Assembly: GCF_000219625.1 (NCBI RefSeq)
Contig: NC_018211.1
Span: forward strand, 1,116,001-1,180,000
Source: Zymoseptoria tritici IPO323
Lineage: Eukaryota > Ascomycota > Dothideomycetes > Mycosphaerellales > Mycosphaerellaceae
Direction of reading: 5' to 3'
Length of the DNA: 64,000 bases
Shown piece by piece: positions 34,588 to 43,959 of the stretch. The notes beneath the pieces were generated by a model, which was not told where the DNA came from, ran no database searches, and saw only the letters and a list, made by a program, of their open reading frames with translations. A program made the translations under genes and the position numbers. Numbering within the stretch: position 1 is the first letter of the stretch; each line of letters begins with the position of its first letter.

Positions 34588-35610
34588 TCAGCTCACCGTC
34601 GCAATCGGCTTCCACTGGTCGTTCTTCATCGTAGCAAAGTCTCTCGCTTTCGCAAGAACGTAAAGCATTTTCAAGTACGGCACTTCCACGTTCAGCTCCT
34701 CTGCTTTGCGGACGGTGTTTCCAAGAATGGCTTCGACTTCGATCTGACGGTTGTTGCGGATATCGACAAGCATGGACGGCTCCTTGCCTCCAGTCTCAAG
34801 TCGTTCAACGTGGCGCTTCATATGATCATCGATAGACTCTTTGGACACGGCGTTGGGATGACCGGCTGCTGCTGCGATTGATCCTACTTCGCTCATGACG
34901 TTCTTGATCATGTCCAAAGCGTGGTCCGAAGAACGTATGAAATTCGCATCGTCGCATAGAGTCAGAGCTGTGATGGGGTTCAAGCTCGCATTCAGCGATA
35001 GCTTATTCCACCGCCGTTCTTGGATGTCACCGCTGTGCACAGGAGCATTGCCGCCACCTGCAAGGAACAGCTCCGAGAGCCTTTTCGTCTGCGCCTTGGC
35101 CTCGTCTGAGGCATTGTGTGGGAATGTGCCGAGCTCAAATATCTCCAGAGGAGCGCCATGCTCTACGATTCCTGGGCTGACCTGCGTAGTCGGCAAGTAC
35201 ACGACGCCAGAAATGATCGTGTTTTGGGGATACAGCTCGGCGTACTCATCCTCGATTGCGATTCCGTTTTGCGCGAGGGCAATCGCCGTCTTTCCTGGAG
35301 TCACTGCGTCCTTGATTAAAGCAGCTGTGCCCGGGAAAGCCTTCGAGCAGACCAGGATGTAGTCGAAGGGTCCGTAGGATGCGGCTTCGCTGACAGTACG
35401 GACCGCTTGAGGTTTCGTCCGAATGTGTCCCCATTTGGCAGATCGGATCAACAAGCCATTTTCCTTCACTGCAGCGTAGTTTGTTCTGCAGACGGCCGTC
35501 ACACTAGCTCCTCCACGCTCCAGCAAGGCGGCATAGATACAGCCCACGCCGCCGGCTCCGAACACAAGGATCTTGTCGGTCATTCCCAGGGTATCAAACG
35601 GTCCTCCCAT
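34588..35610 (-). CDS. Ketopantoate reductase family (PanE/ApbA) protein
   Basis: An intronless 340-aa protein with Rossmann motif ILVFGAGGVGCIYAALL (~14-30). DYILVCSKAF and IALAQNGIAIEDEY follow, matching the PanE/ApbA N-terminal domain. The C-terminal helical domain has the conserved RRWNKLSLNASLNPITALT, where Lys and Asn are the catalytic and substrate-binding pair in ketopantoate reductases, and the late motif PSMLVDIRNNRQIEVEAILG. Ketopantoate reductases make pantoate for CoA biosynthesis, but fungi have several paralogues and this one could act on another 2-keto acid. An alternative start lies 9 codons downstream (MTDKILVFG). Confidence 0.85.
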   Translation of the reverse strand: MGGPFDTLGMTDKILVFGAGGVGCIYAALLERGGASVTAVCRTNYAAVKENGLLIRSAKWGHIRTKPQAVRTVSEAASYGPFDYILVCSKAFPGTAALIKDAVTPGKTAIALAQNGIAIEDEYAELYPQNTIISGVVYLPTTQVSPGIVEHGAPLEIFELGTFPHNASDEAKAQTKRLSELFLAGGGNAPVHSGDIQERRWNKLSLNASLNPITALTLCDDANFIRSSDHALDMIKNVMSEVGSIAAAAGHPNAVSKESIDDHMKRHVERLETGGKEPSMLVDIRNNRQIEVEAILGNTVRKAEELNVEVPYLKMLYVLAKARDFATMKNDQWKPIATVS

Positions 35611-36372
35611 TAAGAAGCTGGCCGTACTCGATGGCGTTCAACCATCAGATGTTCCCCGGCCTTCGGCGGTAAGCTTTTTCGGGTCGTTGTAGAAGGTCGA
35701 TCAAGCAATTTCGGCGAGGACGACCCATGGATGCAACCTAACCTGGAAAGTCGAATGCTGAGTCATCTGTCTTGTCTGCCCCGGCGCGATGGTAACTCAT
35801 TCTATATTTGCGACCTTCTTTAACTTCTTCATCGACCTCTCTGAGAAGATAGTCTTTGTTGTGATTAGCCATGGGACTAACAAGTTTCATCGCCAGGGAC
35901 CTGCCAGACGCTATCTGCGTATCCTCGTACCACACCGTCCATCCATCTTAAGAATCAAGGCCGCAGCCAGGATGACATAGGAAGGAGACCGGCTCATCCC
36001 TATATCCTCTGTCGCAACAGGTGATCGCATTCGCGTCAGATCCTGGCTTCTATGCACACTCGCACCACGAAGCTTTGGCGTGTTCAGGATCATGGCTGAA
36101 GACGAGAGGGCGGTGCCGGTGTCGCATTGGAGTGTGTCATCAGACGGAACATGGTTTCCATGTCCGCTCGAATTGCACAGTCCCTTCACCTTCAGGATCA
36201 TGGCTAAAGACAAAACCATGAAGATGCAGAGCTTGGCCTATAAAGTCTTGCGATGGAACTTCAAGCACTAAGTTTGCTTCATCATCACCACGAAGCGCTC
36301 CAACCAAAAGGAACACACCCCAAGCACAATACCACCAAACACAACGTATCACTCATCCCAACAAGTGCAAAC
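35611..36372. other. Upstream region of the cysteine-rich gene, with in-frame short repeats
   Basis: 762 bp lacking a convincing gene. It contains a 21-bp direct repeat (36083-36103 and 36191-36211, 20/21 identical, 108 nt apart) and a weaker third copy near 35968-35990. CA-rich sequence (about 36290-36370) directly precedes the next ATG. Confidence 0.4.
36083..36211 (+). repeat. 108-nt-spaced 21-bp direct repeat
   Basis: TTCAGGATCATGGCTGAAGAC at 36083 recurs at 36191 with one change (GCTAAAGAC). The spacing of 108 nt is a multiple of three, so both copies read FRIMA(E/K)D in the same plus-strand frame. Whether this frame is translated is unknown. Confidence 0.6.
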
Positions 36373-36736
36373 ATGAAGCTCTTCGTCTACGCCTCGACGC
36401 TCATCGCTCTCATCGCCCCATTGGCACTCGCGTACTCGGAAGGTTGCGTGACCGAGTGCGCCGGCAGCCAGCTAACGGAATGCTGCCTCTGCGTATGTAC
36501 ACTCGCTTCCTCTTCTGCAGTCCTCCACATGATGTCGAAATTGACTCTCATCGCAACACTGCCACAACCCGGACAAGTGCGAAGGACCCTGCGACAACTA
36601 GGAAAGCTGTCGCGAGAGAATCTTCGAATGGACAAGGCCGTATTGTGCTTGTTCCCAGGACAAGGGAGGAGCTCGCAGCGAGTGCGTATGCATGCGTCGG
36701 ACGCAGCGCAACTCTTTGTCAGTCTTCCTTCGCTGA
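36373..36736 (+). CDS. Small secreted cysteine-rich protein (candidate effector), splicing uncertain
   Basis: Exon 1 (36373-36492) encodes a clear signal peptide, MKLFVYASTLIALIAPLALA, and a mature start with five cysteines (GCVTECAGSQLTECCLC), ending at a GTATGT donor. The downstream frame most consistent with a cysteine-rich protein is 36602-36736, using acceptor ACAACTAG. It gives ESCRERIFEWTRPYCACSQD and then SECVC, total 84 aa with ten cysteines. The same frame just upstream of that acceptor also reads CHNPDKCEGPCDN before an in-frame TAG at 36599-36601. So either the TAG is the acceptor, or the gene carries a nonsense change. No family is recognised. Confidence 0.55.
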
Positions 36737-37017
36737 GCACATAGCTCATCAATCAAATGGTCTTCATGCGCCCATCTTCAGCTCCACCTTCGCAAGTGTG
36801 AGCGTTGTCTTGTTGTTCGAGTGAAAGCACTGGTGAGGACGATCATCTGGTAGAGAGCTCTCGAGAGGGCGAATCGAAGCTTCCGCTCAATCATGTGGAT
36901 GTGACTGACGTTCAAGCATTGGGAGCGATAGCAGTCAAAATTTTGAACAACAGCTCGGCCAAAAGTCGGACCTTTTGCGGAGAGTCATACAGGACCCAAT
37001 TTTCGCCGCTTTCCACT

Positions 37018-37120
37018 GCCTCTCTAGTATAGTGGTTAGTACATCCGCTTGTGGTTTGTATCGATCATGGCATCGACAATTGTAACGCGGATAACCCATG
37101 TTCGATTCATGGGGGGGGCA
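37018..37120 (+). tRNA. tRNA-His(GUG): tRNA-His (GTG) with 31-nt intron
   Basis: The acceptor stem GCCTCTC pairs with GGGGGGC (two G-U wobbles), followed by discriminator A. The D arm is TAGTATAGTGGTTAGTAC. The anticodon stem TCCGC/GCGGA encloses loop TTGTGGC with anticodon GTG at 37051-37053. The intron 37055-37085 lies one base 3' of the anticodon, the canonical eukaryotic position. The T arm is CCATG TTCGATT CATGG. The base before G1 is T, so the G-1 needed by HisRS would be added post-transcriptionally (Thg1), as in other eukaryotes. Confidence 0.93.
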
Positions 37121-37338
37121 ATTCGACTTTTGAACTTTTTGCCACTCTTCTTGTGGATAATCTTGATTCTGCACAGCATTGAGTGCCTGCATCAAGTGGG
37201 TCAGCAAAAGCTTCTTTTGCTTCGCCGCTAGTGTGTGTCAGTGTGAGTTGAGAAGACTTCACATTGCATTACCGACGCATAGGCTTGACATACTCACATG
37301 CTGCGTGTATTGATCTTGCAATGCACCCAAGGTTGTAT

Positions 37339-38823
37339 CTACTTGGCTGCCAAACCGCTCTTGGTTCCCACTATACTGACAACATCCTCGTCTGCAACAA
37401 CATGTGATCTGGGAATAGTCAGTACCCATCCCATCAAATCAACTTCGCAGCATGCAATACTTACAGTCCCACACGTTGCGGTACGTGTCTCGCACTCGCT
37501 CCCCAGACCAATGCATACTTGAAGCTGTCCTTGATCGTCCGGTGAATTTGATCACACACATCCTCAATTGTGCTGTTGTTCCGGACGATCAGGGCTTCGC
37601 TGAAATCCGGATCGATGCCCTTTCGCTTCGTGTAGATTCTGATCAGATGTAATTCGTCCCAACACCGGTCAACGACCTCCTTGATTCCAAGATCCAGCTC
37701 ACAGCTCATCACGACGGTGTTGGGTTCTCGCGCTAGTCGATTGAGGAAATCCAGACTGATGCTGTCGATTTTGTTGTAGACGTAGAGGCATTTGATGTAT
37801 GTTCTGTGATCTCGCATGATCACGTCGATGAATTGGTCCACAGTGGCTGCATGGAATCAGTAAGAGGCAGCCAGGCCGGAAGATCTATTCATACCGTTCT
37901 CGTCTCTGACCAATACTTCGCAATTGAGGATCTTGTAGTCTCGTAGGATGTTGTAAAGCATCTTCTGGTCAAGATATTTCGGTGGAGAGGAAAATGTGAT
38001 TTTCATACCGCCGGCCGTTTTGGGCTTGAGGTAGATGTTCGGAGGTGCTTGATTCAACCTGATGCCGACTGCTTCCAGTTCTGCTTCAAGAAGCGCCCGT
38101 TGTTCTGCTCGCTTCGTGGCATCGAGAACCATGAGGACCATGTCGCTGGTCTTCAAACTGTCAGCATACTCTTGATCAGCGGATCTGCTGGACTTCGCCA
38201 TACCTTTGCCGCCGAAATGACCTGCCGTCCACGGCCCTTACCCTCTGAAGCTCCTTCAATGATACCAGGAAGATCGAGAACCTGGATCTCGGCACCTCCA
38301 TACTCCAGCACTCCAGGAATGGCAGTCAAAGTCGTGAAGGAATATGCAGCGACCTCGGACTTCGTTTTCGTGACTTTGGAGAGAAATGTTGACTTTCCGA
38401 CGGACGGGAAGCCCACGAGTGCTATTCGAGCATCACCAGACTTTTGTACATCGAAGCCGGTTCCGCCAGGACCTCCTGCGCCAGGACCTGGCTCGAGCAG
38501 TTGGGCACGATATCTTGCAAGCTTTCTAAGAAGTGTCAGCAATGTTCAGGCAGTCACTTCCGCGATTGACCTCACCCTTTCAACAAGCCAAGATGATATT
38601 CTGATGTGTCTTAGCTTAAGTTCGAGCCTGGCCTGAATGAGAACATACCGGTTGCCTTGTTTTCTTCAGGATGTTAGCATGAGTTCTGCATCAATGAGCT
38701 GGATCCTTAGTACTTTGTGTCCTCTTCATCTCATCCTCAATCCTGGGTCCAAATCAGCGCCATGCATGGTAGCTTTTCTGTGAAGATCGCATACTCCTTG
38801 ATCTTCTCCGTGATGTTCACCAT
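37339..38823 (-). CDS. RBG1: RBG1/DRG1-type developmentally regulated GTPase
   Basis: Eight exons (38823-38795, 38742-38714, 38663-38649, 38600-38576, 38525-38204, 38150-37895, 37846-37465, 37408-37339) give 375 aa. The N-terminus is [20 protein letters not shown], then [19 protein letters not shown], the DRG helical domain. G1 is GFPSVGKST (~71), G3 DLPGIIEG, G4 YNKID and a C-terminal TGS domain ends [14 protein letters not shown]. This is the family bound by Tma46/DFRP1 on translating ribosomes. The splicing is unusual: exon 3 is only 15 nt (KNKA plus flanking bases) and exons 1-4 are all under 30 nt. Confidence 0.92.
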
Positions 38824-39182
38824 CTTTGCGGTCGTTTCTCGCGCTTCGGCGGTCTTATAGGGGAACTCGTCTACCTCTGCGGCGGAGATTTGTTTGGATA
38901 GAACGACAATCCAGAATCGATGCGCCAATGTTGATTCGACTCCGAAGGCGTGGTCAAAGATCGTGGCTTCGGTGCGGTCCCTCCCGCTCGCTGACTAAGC
39001 GTGTTTGTGCCACTACTTGCCGCTCCACCGCTCGAGACGTCACCATTCAATAATTGTGGCCAGCCTCGCTGGTAGTGCAAGTATTCGCTGGCATACATCT
39101 GTTGTCAAGATGGCCGGCTTGATACATTTCGCTGCGATTCGCCTCGCCTTACGGATACCCCAGTGAATTTATCTGACTCGCA
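38824..39182. promoter_or_regulatory. Divergent promoter between RBG1 and the acyltransferase gene
   Basis: 359 bp separating divergent start codons. No gene or repeat is visible. Confidence 0.45.
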
Positions 39183-40775
39183 ATGCTTCCTCCTGGATTG
39201 GAGACACCGCGGCAGGTAAAGCAGTACTACTATGATCTATACGACGAGTTGATCGATTCGGGACAATTTCGACCCTTTGTCTATCCCTGGGTTGCCTTGG
39301 GCGCCATAACAATCTTGGTCTACCTCCTCATCGATCATCGGAAATCGCCAACTCTGCAAGCCTTGCGATTTCCTCTCTATGGCTTCCTTTGTGCATTCTC
39401 TGGTTGGTGTATTGCCACCAACAGAGGAAGGCATCCTGCTGCGGCATATGGCGTTGGTCTCATCAACGCGTGGGGCACTTTGTGGTGTGGTACGATAATG
39501 TTCTTCAACGACTGCCAGGTCGACTTCCAACGGATTGAGCATGCAGACAATGTGATACCGGATAGCTCTCGCACGAATGGAGGTATTATGCGGTCTAATG
39601 AGACGATGACCGGGCAGTCAGGATCCACTGAAGTTCGCACCAGGCCTGGACCGTCGCAGAAGCGCGGTAGTCTGTACTGGCAGTCATATCCATCCGGACC
39701 CGTTCTGGAACGCCTGGACTGGATCTCCGACCTGTTCTGCTCGTTCAGAGGTGTGGGCTGGAATATCAAATCTGCTGGCATTCCATCCATACCTACTTGG
39801 GCCAAAGCAGAACTTGACGGTCATGAAAGCGAAACCAACGATCGAAAGGTCGTTGACATTTGCTCTGCTGGCACTCGACGGTTCTCGGACAGAAACGCAC
39901 TGCTACGATACGTTTTCATCAGATTGGTCATCGGCTTCTTTGCTCTGGACGCCACCAAGACTCTCATGCACCATGATCCGTACTTCTGGGGATACATGGA
40001 CGCACCACCACCGGCGTTTCTTCCTGATATGATCAGGTCTTCCGCCGTACTCGTCAAATGCTATCGACTGCTGTTATCCTTGGCAGGAATTCATACTCCG
40101 CTTTTGGAGATCTTCAGACTCGGCCCGCTATTCTTCTGTGGTGTTCTTGGTCCTCCCATCCTCGGTGCGCGCGGTGAGGCGTGGATGAACCCTCCCGACT
40201 TCTTCGGCAACCTTTCCACGATCTTCAACAAAGGCCTCGCAGGGTTCTGGGGCGAGTACTGGCACCAGACCTTCCGATACTCGTTCGAAGCGCCCGCGAA
40301 ACGAGTATTGGAATATCTGAAAGTTGAGAAAAGGTCCTCTCGTGGAAGGCTTCTTTCAATATTGCTTGCTTTCTCCCTTTCAGGCTGTCTTCACGCTTGT
40401 GGAAGCCATACTCAACTTGGAGATACGCGACCCATTGCCGGACCATTCCGCTTCTTCCTCTTGCAAGGGATTGGCATCATTTTACAGACGGCAATCTCAG
40501 ATCGATTGCGGAAAGTGGCGATCTTCGAGAACGCTCCAAAAGTGATACAACAGTCTGCGAACTTTGCATTCACGGTCATTTGGCTCTACCATACCGCACC
40601 GCTTTTGACCGATGATTTTGCCAAAGGAGGAGTCTGGCTATACGAGCCCGTTGCGTTCAGCCCACTGCGATTGATCGGTCTTGGAGCGAAGGACGACAGG
40701 AGTTGGGACTTGTGGTTTGACATGATCTGGTGGCGAAGTGGCAAGCATTTCTGGGACACTGGCATTGCATTCTAG
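39183..40775 (+). CDS. Wax synthase-like MBOAT acyltransferase
   Basis: An intronless 530-aa polytopic membrane protein. N-terminal helices lie at about 35-52 and 65-82. A variable hydrophilic loop spans about 115-240. Then comes the diagnostic motif GFWGEYWHQTFRYSF (~360), with the His of the wax-synthase/MBOAT_2 signature, followed by further helices containing SGCLHACGSH, whose second His may be catalytic. Fungal MBOAT_2 proteins acylate alcohols, sterols or secondary metabolites; here no biosynthetic cluster surrounds it, so the substrate is open. Confidence 0.8.
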   Translation: MLPPGLETPRQVKQYYYDLYDELIDSGQFRPFVYPWVALGAITILVYLLIDHRKSPTLQALRFPLYGFLCAFSGWCIATNRGRHPAAAYGVGLINAWGTLWCGTIMFFNDCQVDFQRIEHADNVIPDSSRTNGGIMRSNETMTGQSGSTEVRTRPGPSQKRGSLYWQSYPSGPVLERLDWISDLFCSFRGVGWNIKSAGIPSIPTWAKAELDGHESETNDRKVVDICSAGTRRFSDRNALLRYVFIRLVIGFFALDATKTLMHHDPYFWGYMDAPPPAFLPDMIRSSAVLVKCYRLLLSLAGIHTPLLEIFRLGPLFFCGVLGPPILGARGEAWMNPPDFFGNLSTIFNKGLAGFWGEYWHQTFRYSFEAPAKRVLEYLKVEKRSSRGRLLSILLAFSLSGCLHACGSHTQLGDTRPIAGPFRFFLLQGIGIILQTAISDRLRKVAIFENAPKVIQQSANFAFTVIWLYHTAPLLTDDFAKGGVWLYEPVAFSPLRLIGLGAKDDRSWDLWFDMIWWRSGKHFWDTGIAF

Positions 40776-41477
40776 ATCATATGGAGGCTCCAGGGTCCCC
40801 TTTCCAACCGCGCCTATGGCTGCGCATGCCAGGTGTTCCTTGATCCAGCCTCGAGCGTGCTGCGGTCTCTAGGATCGATCGATGAAACTACTGCGAGACC
40901 TGGCAATCTATGCGATGCTCAACCTGAAACTGACAGGTTCTTGCGGGGAAGTGACATGGTGCCCTTTGAAGGTCATATCTAGACACATTAGTCCTTGCTT
41001 GAAGAAACTTTTCAACCAGGTCTCAAAGCGAGTTCCTCGAACATCTGGCATCATCCCAAATGAACAAGCTCCGGCACCTGAAACAACAGAGTCATGAACT
41101 ACTGGAGATTTGCAGCCTTGTCCAACGATTTTGGACGGCTTCTCTCGTTCACCATACAATTCTGGAGGCATACCGCTACCTACGATCGCACCACGTTCTC
41201 AGCAGGCGATATTCCAGAACAAGAGAGGTCGACTTTGGGCATATTCATTGACAATTCTCTCATGCTGGCTGTCGGTCCAACGGTTCGCACGACTTGCTAG
41301 CGCTACTTGACTCGCCCAGCGATCTGCGTCCGCGCCAGTATGCTCCAGCCTCCAAGTACAAGTGTGGGAAGAACGCATGCTCTATTATGATATGAGTTCT
41401 GAATCCTCGGCGGTCCGTTGTGAGACATCATTGCCATCTACCAGACGGCTTCTGCCATCGTTGCATCTTCAGACATC
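40776..41477. promoter_or_regulatory. Upstream region of the CFEM-GPCR gene
   Basis: 702 bp between two plus-strand genes. Short ORFs under 90 codons on both strands have no domain. It presumably contains the CFEM-GPCR promoter. Confidence 0.4.
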
Positions 41478-43147
41478 ATGCGACTCAGCTGGAGCCTCCT
41501 CGGTCTTTGGACAGTATTAGGACTGTGCCAAAAGACAGCACCATTGGACCCGAACATCTTGCAGCAAATTCTCACCACGATCCCGCAGTGCGCCGTGAGT
41601 ATGTCGTCAACGCAATGCCTCTAATCGCATCTCTGAGTTCCTACACAGCTCCCGTGCACTGCACAAGCCGCGGCAGCATCGCCTTGCGCAGCGAACGACT
41701 TCGAATGTACCTGCAACGATCCGGTCTTCAACTCCCAAGTGGAAAGATGCGTCGTATCGAGCTGCACGATCAAGCAATCGCTCACATCGAAGAACGCCTC
41801 CGAAGCCCTTTGCAGCCGAAATCCGCCAACCTTGAAGCCTCCTGTTGTTCCGATCGGTCTGGCAATTGCTACCTTGGGATTTCTCCTCCGTATTCTTGCC
41901 AAATTGCCTCTGCCATGGGGTTTGTACCCGCTGCAGCCATTATGGTGGGACGACGCAGTGTTGACCGTCGCGATGATCTTGTTCGTCATCCCAGGAAGTG
42001 CTCTTGGGATCGTTCGTAAGTCACAATCTTCCACAATCTTCCCTGCTTTCTGGGTGTTAACGGGCAAACTAGTCGTCAATACCGGCCTGGGAAGCAGCAT
42101 CTGGACGATCTCTTTTGAGAACATCACTAACATACTACACATCTGTACATTCACACTGCAGCCGGGCTAAGTCCTATCCATGCTGACTGACACGCAGACT
42201 ATTTCGAGGGTACCATGTATCTGACTGGACTGTCATTTATCAGAATCTCAATGCTTCTGACGTACCTGCGTATCTTTCCAGGCGCGGTCTTCCGCCAAAT
42301 GGCCTTCATCTCAATCGGGTTGAACGTTGTTTGTGCAGTCGTGTTCTTCCTTCTTTCGACCTTTCAGTGCGTGCCTGTCAGTTATGTGAGTAGCTTCTTT
42401 CGCACAGGCTCAGTCTCATAACTAACACGTTATCTTCCAGAGCTGGCATCGCTGGGATGGAGAACACGAGGGCCATTGCTACAACATCAATCTTCAAATT
42501 CGGGTCGCTGCCATTGTCAACATTCTTCTTGACGTAGCGGCGGTCGTTCTTCCATTGTATGCGATTCCGAAAGCACCTTTCCCAGATTCTGTACGCTGAC
42601 CTTTACCCCTAGACCTCAGCTGTGGAAGATGAAGCTCAATACGCCGAAGACGCTTCTGGTGTTCCTCATGTTCGCCATTGGACTACTAGTCCCCATTGTT
42701 TCTGTGATTCGCTTGCAGACTCTTCTACAATTCGGCAACGCAATGAACGTTACTTGTCAGTCTCACGTGTCCCACAAGCCTCTCGTACACACAGCCTTAC
42801 CATGAATATCAGATGTTTACGCTCGCGTCGGCTACTGGTCCTCAGCCGAACAGCACCTCGCAGTCCTCTGCGCCTGCATGCCGGCTATCAGAAACTTGAT
42901 CAGACGATTCTGGAAACGATCGACTACTGTAACTCATGCATCCGGAAGCACCGATTCGTCTGGAAACATCGCCAATAGCAACGATACGATGATGGAGGCA
43001 GGTTCCTGGCCAAGGGAAGAGAGACATTCCATTCCCTTGAAAGATATTCACAACGATGAAGACCGACGATATGATCGAAAGGCTTCTCATACTGCAAGCC
43101 CAGGCTCGTTCTGGGTTCACGCTCTTGAGACGGCGTCACCAGCGTGA
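41478..43147 (+). CDS. CFEM-domain Pth11-like seven-helix receptor
   Basis: Seven exons (41478-41594, 41649-42015, 42073-42144, 42198-42385, 42441-42556, 42613-42755, 42813-43147) give 445 aa. The signal peptide is MRLSWSLLGLWTVLGLCQ. The CFEM domain has eight cysteines spread over QCALPC, SPCAANDFECTCND, ERCVVSSC and ALC. It is followed by seven helices of the fungal rhodopsin-like domain, including YYFEGTMYLTGLSFIRISML and LLTYLRIFPG, and QLWKMKLNTPKTLLVFLMFA. The cytoplasmic tail is Ser/Thr-rich. In Magnaporthe Pth11 senses surface cues upstream of cAMP signalling; the ligand here is unknown. Confidence 0.88.
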
Positions 43148-43333
43148 CGGGTTCGGCAGTTGGATTGAGAGTTCACCGAGCGCAAAAGATAGGACAAAAC
43201 CAACCATACCGTTTTCTACGAACACGCTGATCTTCATGTCTCTAGTATCATCGTATGTCTAGCATGGTGACAATGTCAAGGCAATTGCGCGTCCACTCAT
43301 TAAGCCGACGTATCTGTCGTTCCATCCTACCGA

Positions 43334-43593
43334 TCATCCACCGCCACCACCACATCCACTATGGCCGCCGTGTCCATATCCACCGTGTCCGTGTCCGCCG
43401 TGTCCATGTCCGTGTCCATGTCCGTGTCCATGTCCGCCGGAATCTCCGCCGCCGTCACTGCCAACGTAGGCCGCTGCTGCATGTCAGCTATGTATCACAA
43501 CGTCCACTTCTAAGAAGAGGTCCAAGACTGACCTGACGCGCCACCGGCGATTTTGGTACTGCTGCGAGCAGGTTTCGAGCCTCCGCAACCCAT
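43334..43593 (-). CDS. MGCGGSKPA Gly-His-repeat small protein A
   Basis: Two exons (43593-43533, 43476-43334) encode 67 aa. The start MGCGGSKPARSSTKIAGGAS has Gly2, Ser6 and Lys7, fitting the eukaryotic N-myristoylation consensus, with Cys3 available for palmitoylation. After the intron comes AAAYVGSDGGGDS and then a tract of alternating His-Gly (six HG units, then GHGHGGYGHGGH), ending SGCGGGGG. It has no transmembrane helix. It is a tandem paralogue of the next gene: the first nine residues are identical and the intron falls at the same place and phase after GGAS. A membrane-anchored metal-binding or scaffold role is inference; no family is recognised. Confidence 0.7.
43371..43437 (-). repeat. 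12-bp coding minisatellite (His-Gly units)
   Basis: GTGTCCATGTCC units and single-base variants (GTGTCCGCC, ATATCCACC) are repeated on the plus strand. On the minus strand they encode the His-Gly tract of protein A. Unit number should be prone to slippage. Confidence 0.75.
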
Positions 43594-43959
43594 TTCGAAA
43601 CTTTGAGCTGGAACGCACGGTGTGCTTAGAGAAGGAATTTGGTGTTCTGGAAGGTCGTCCTTGCTATGCGGAGAGGTAGATCGTCTTGCAGCAACGCAGC
43701 GGTTGACTAAGGGACAGTAATGGATTCTGACCAACGACGACTCTACGCCTTTGTGTAGCCGCTCTCGAAGTCTGTGCGTGAAGACTTCGCATCCTGTCCT
43801 TGCGGGTTGGTACGACACTAGGCAAAAGAGCATACCGATGGACTGTCTTGAAGCTTCACGTATTGGTATCATCATATCTGGCATCGCTTCATCGTAATGA
43901 GGTACAGTCTCCAATAGTCCCGTCAGCTGGACGGACCACATGTCGCTTCGACTCTGCAC
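43594..43959. promoter_or_regulatory. Spacer between the two MGCGGSKPA genes
   Basis: 366 bp between the stop of gene B and the start of gene A; it is the likely promoter of gene A. The frame of gene A is open upstream, but those residues show no similarity to gene B. Confidence 0.4.

Noticed and set aside
36444..36824. 126-codon alternative frame across the cysteine-rich gene
   Set aside because: It overlaps the signal-peptide exon out of frame and has no secretion signal; it is best explained as a shadow.
43371..43437. Short regular repeats resembling a CRISPR array
   Set aside because: There are no spacers; the units are contiguous and lie within a coding exon.
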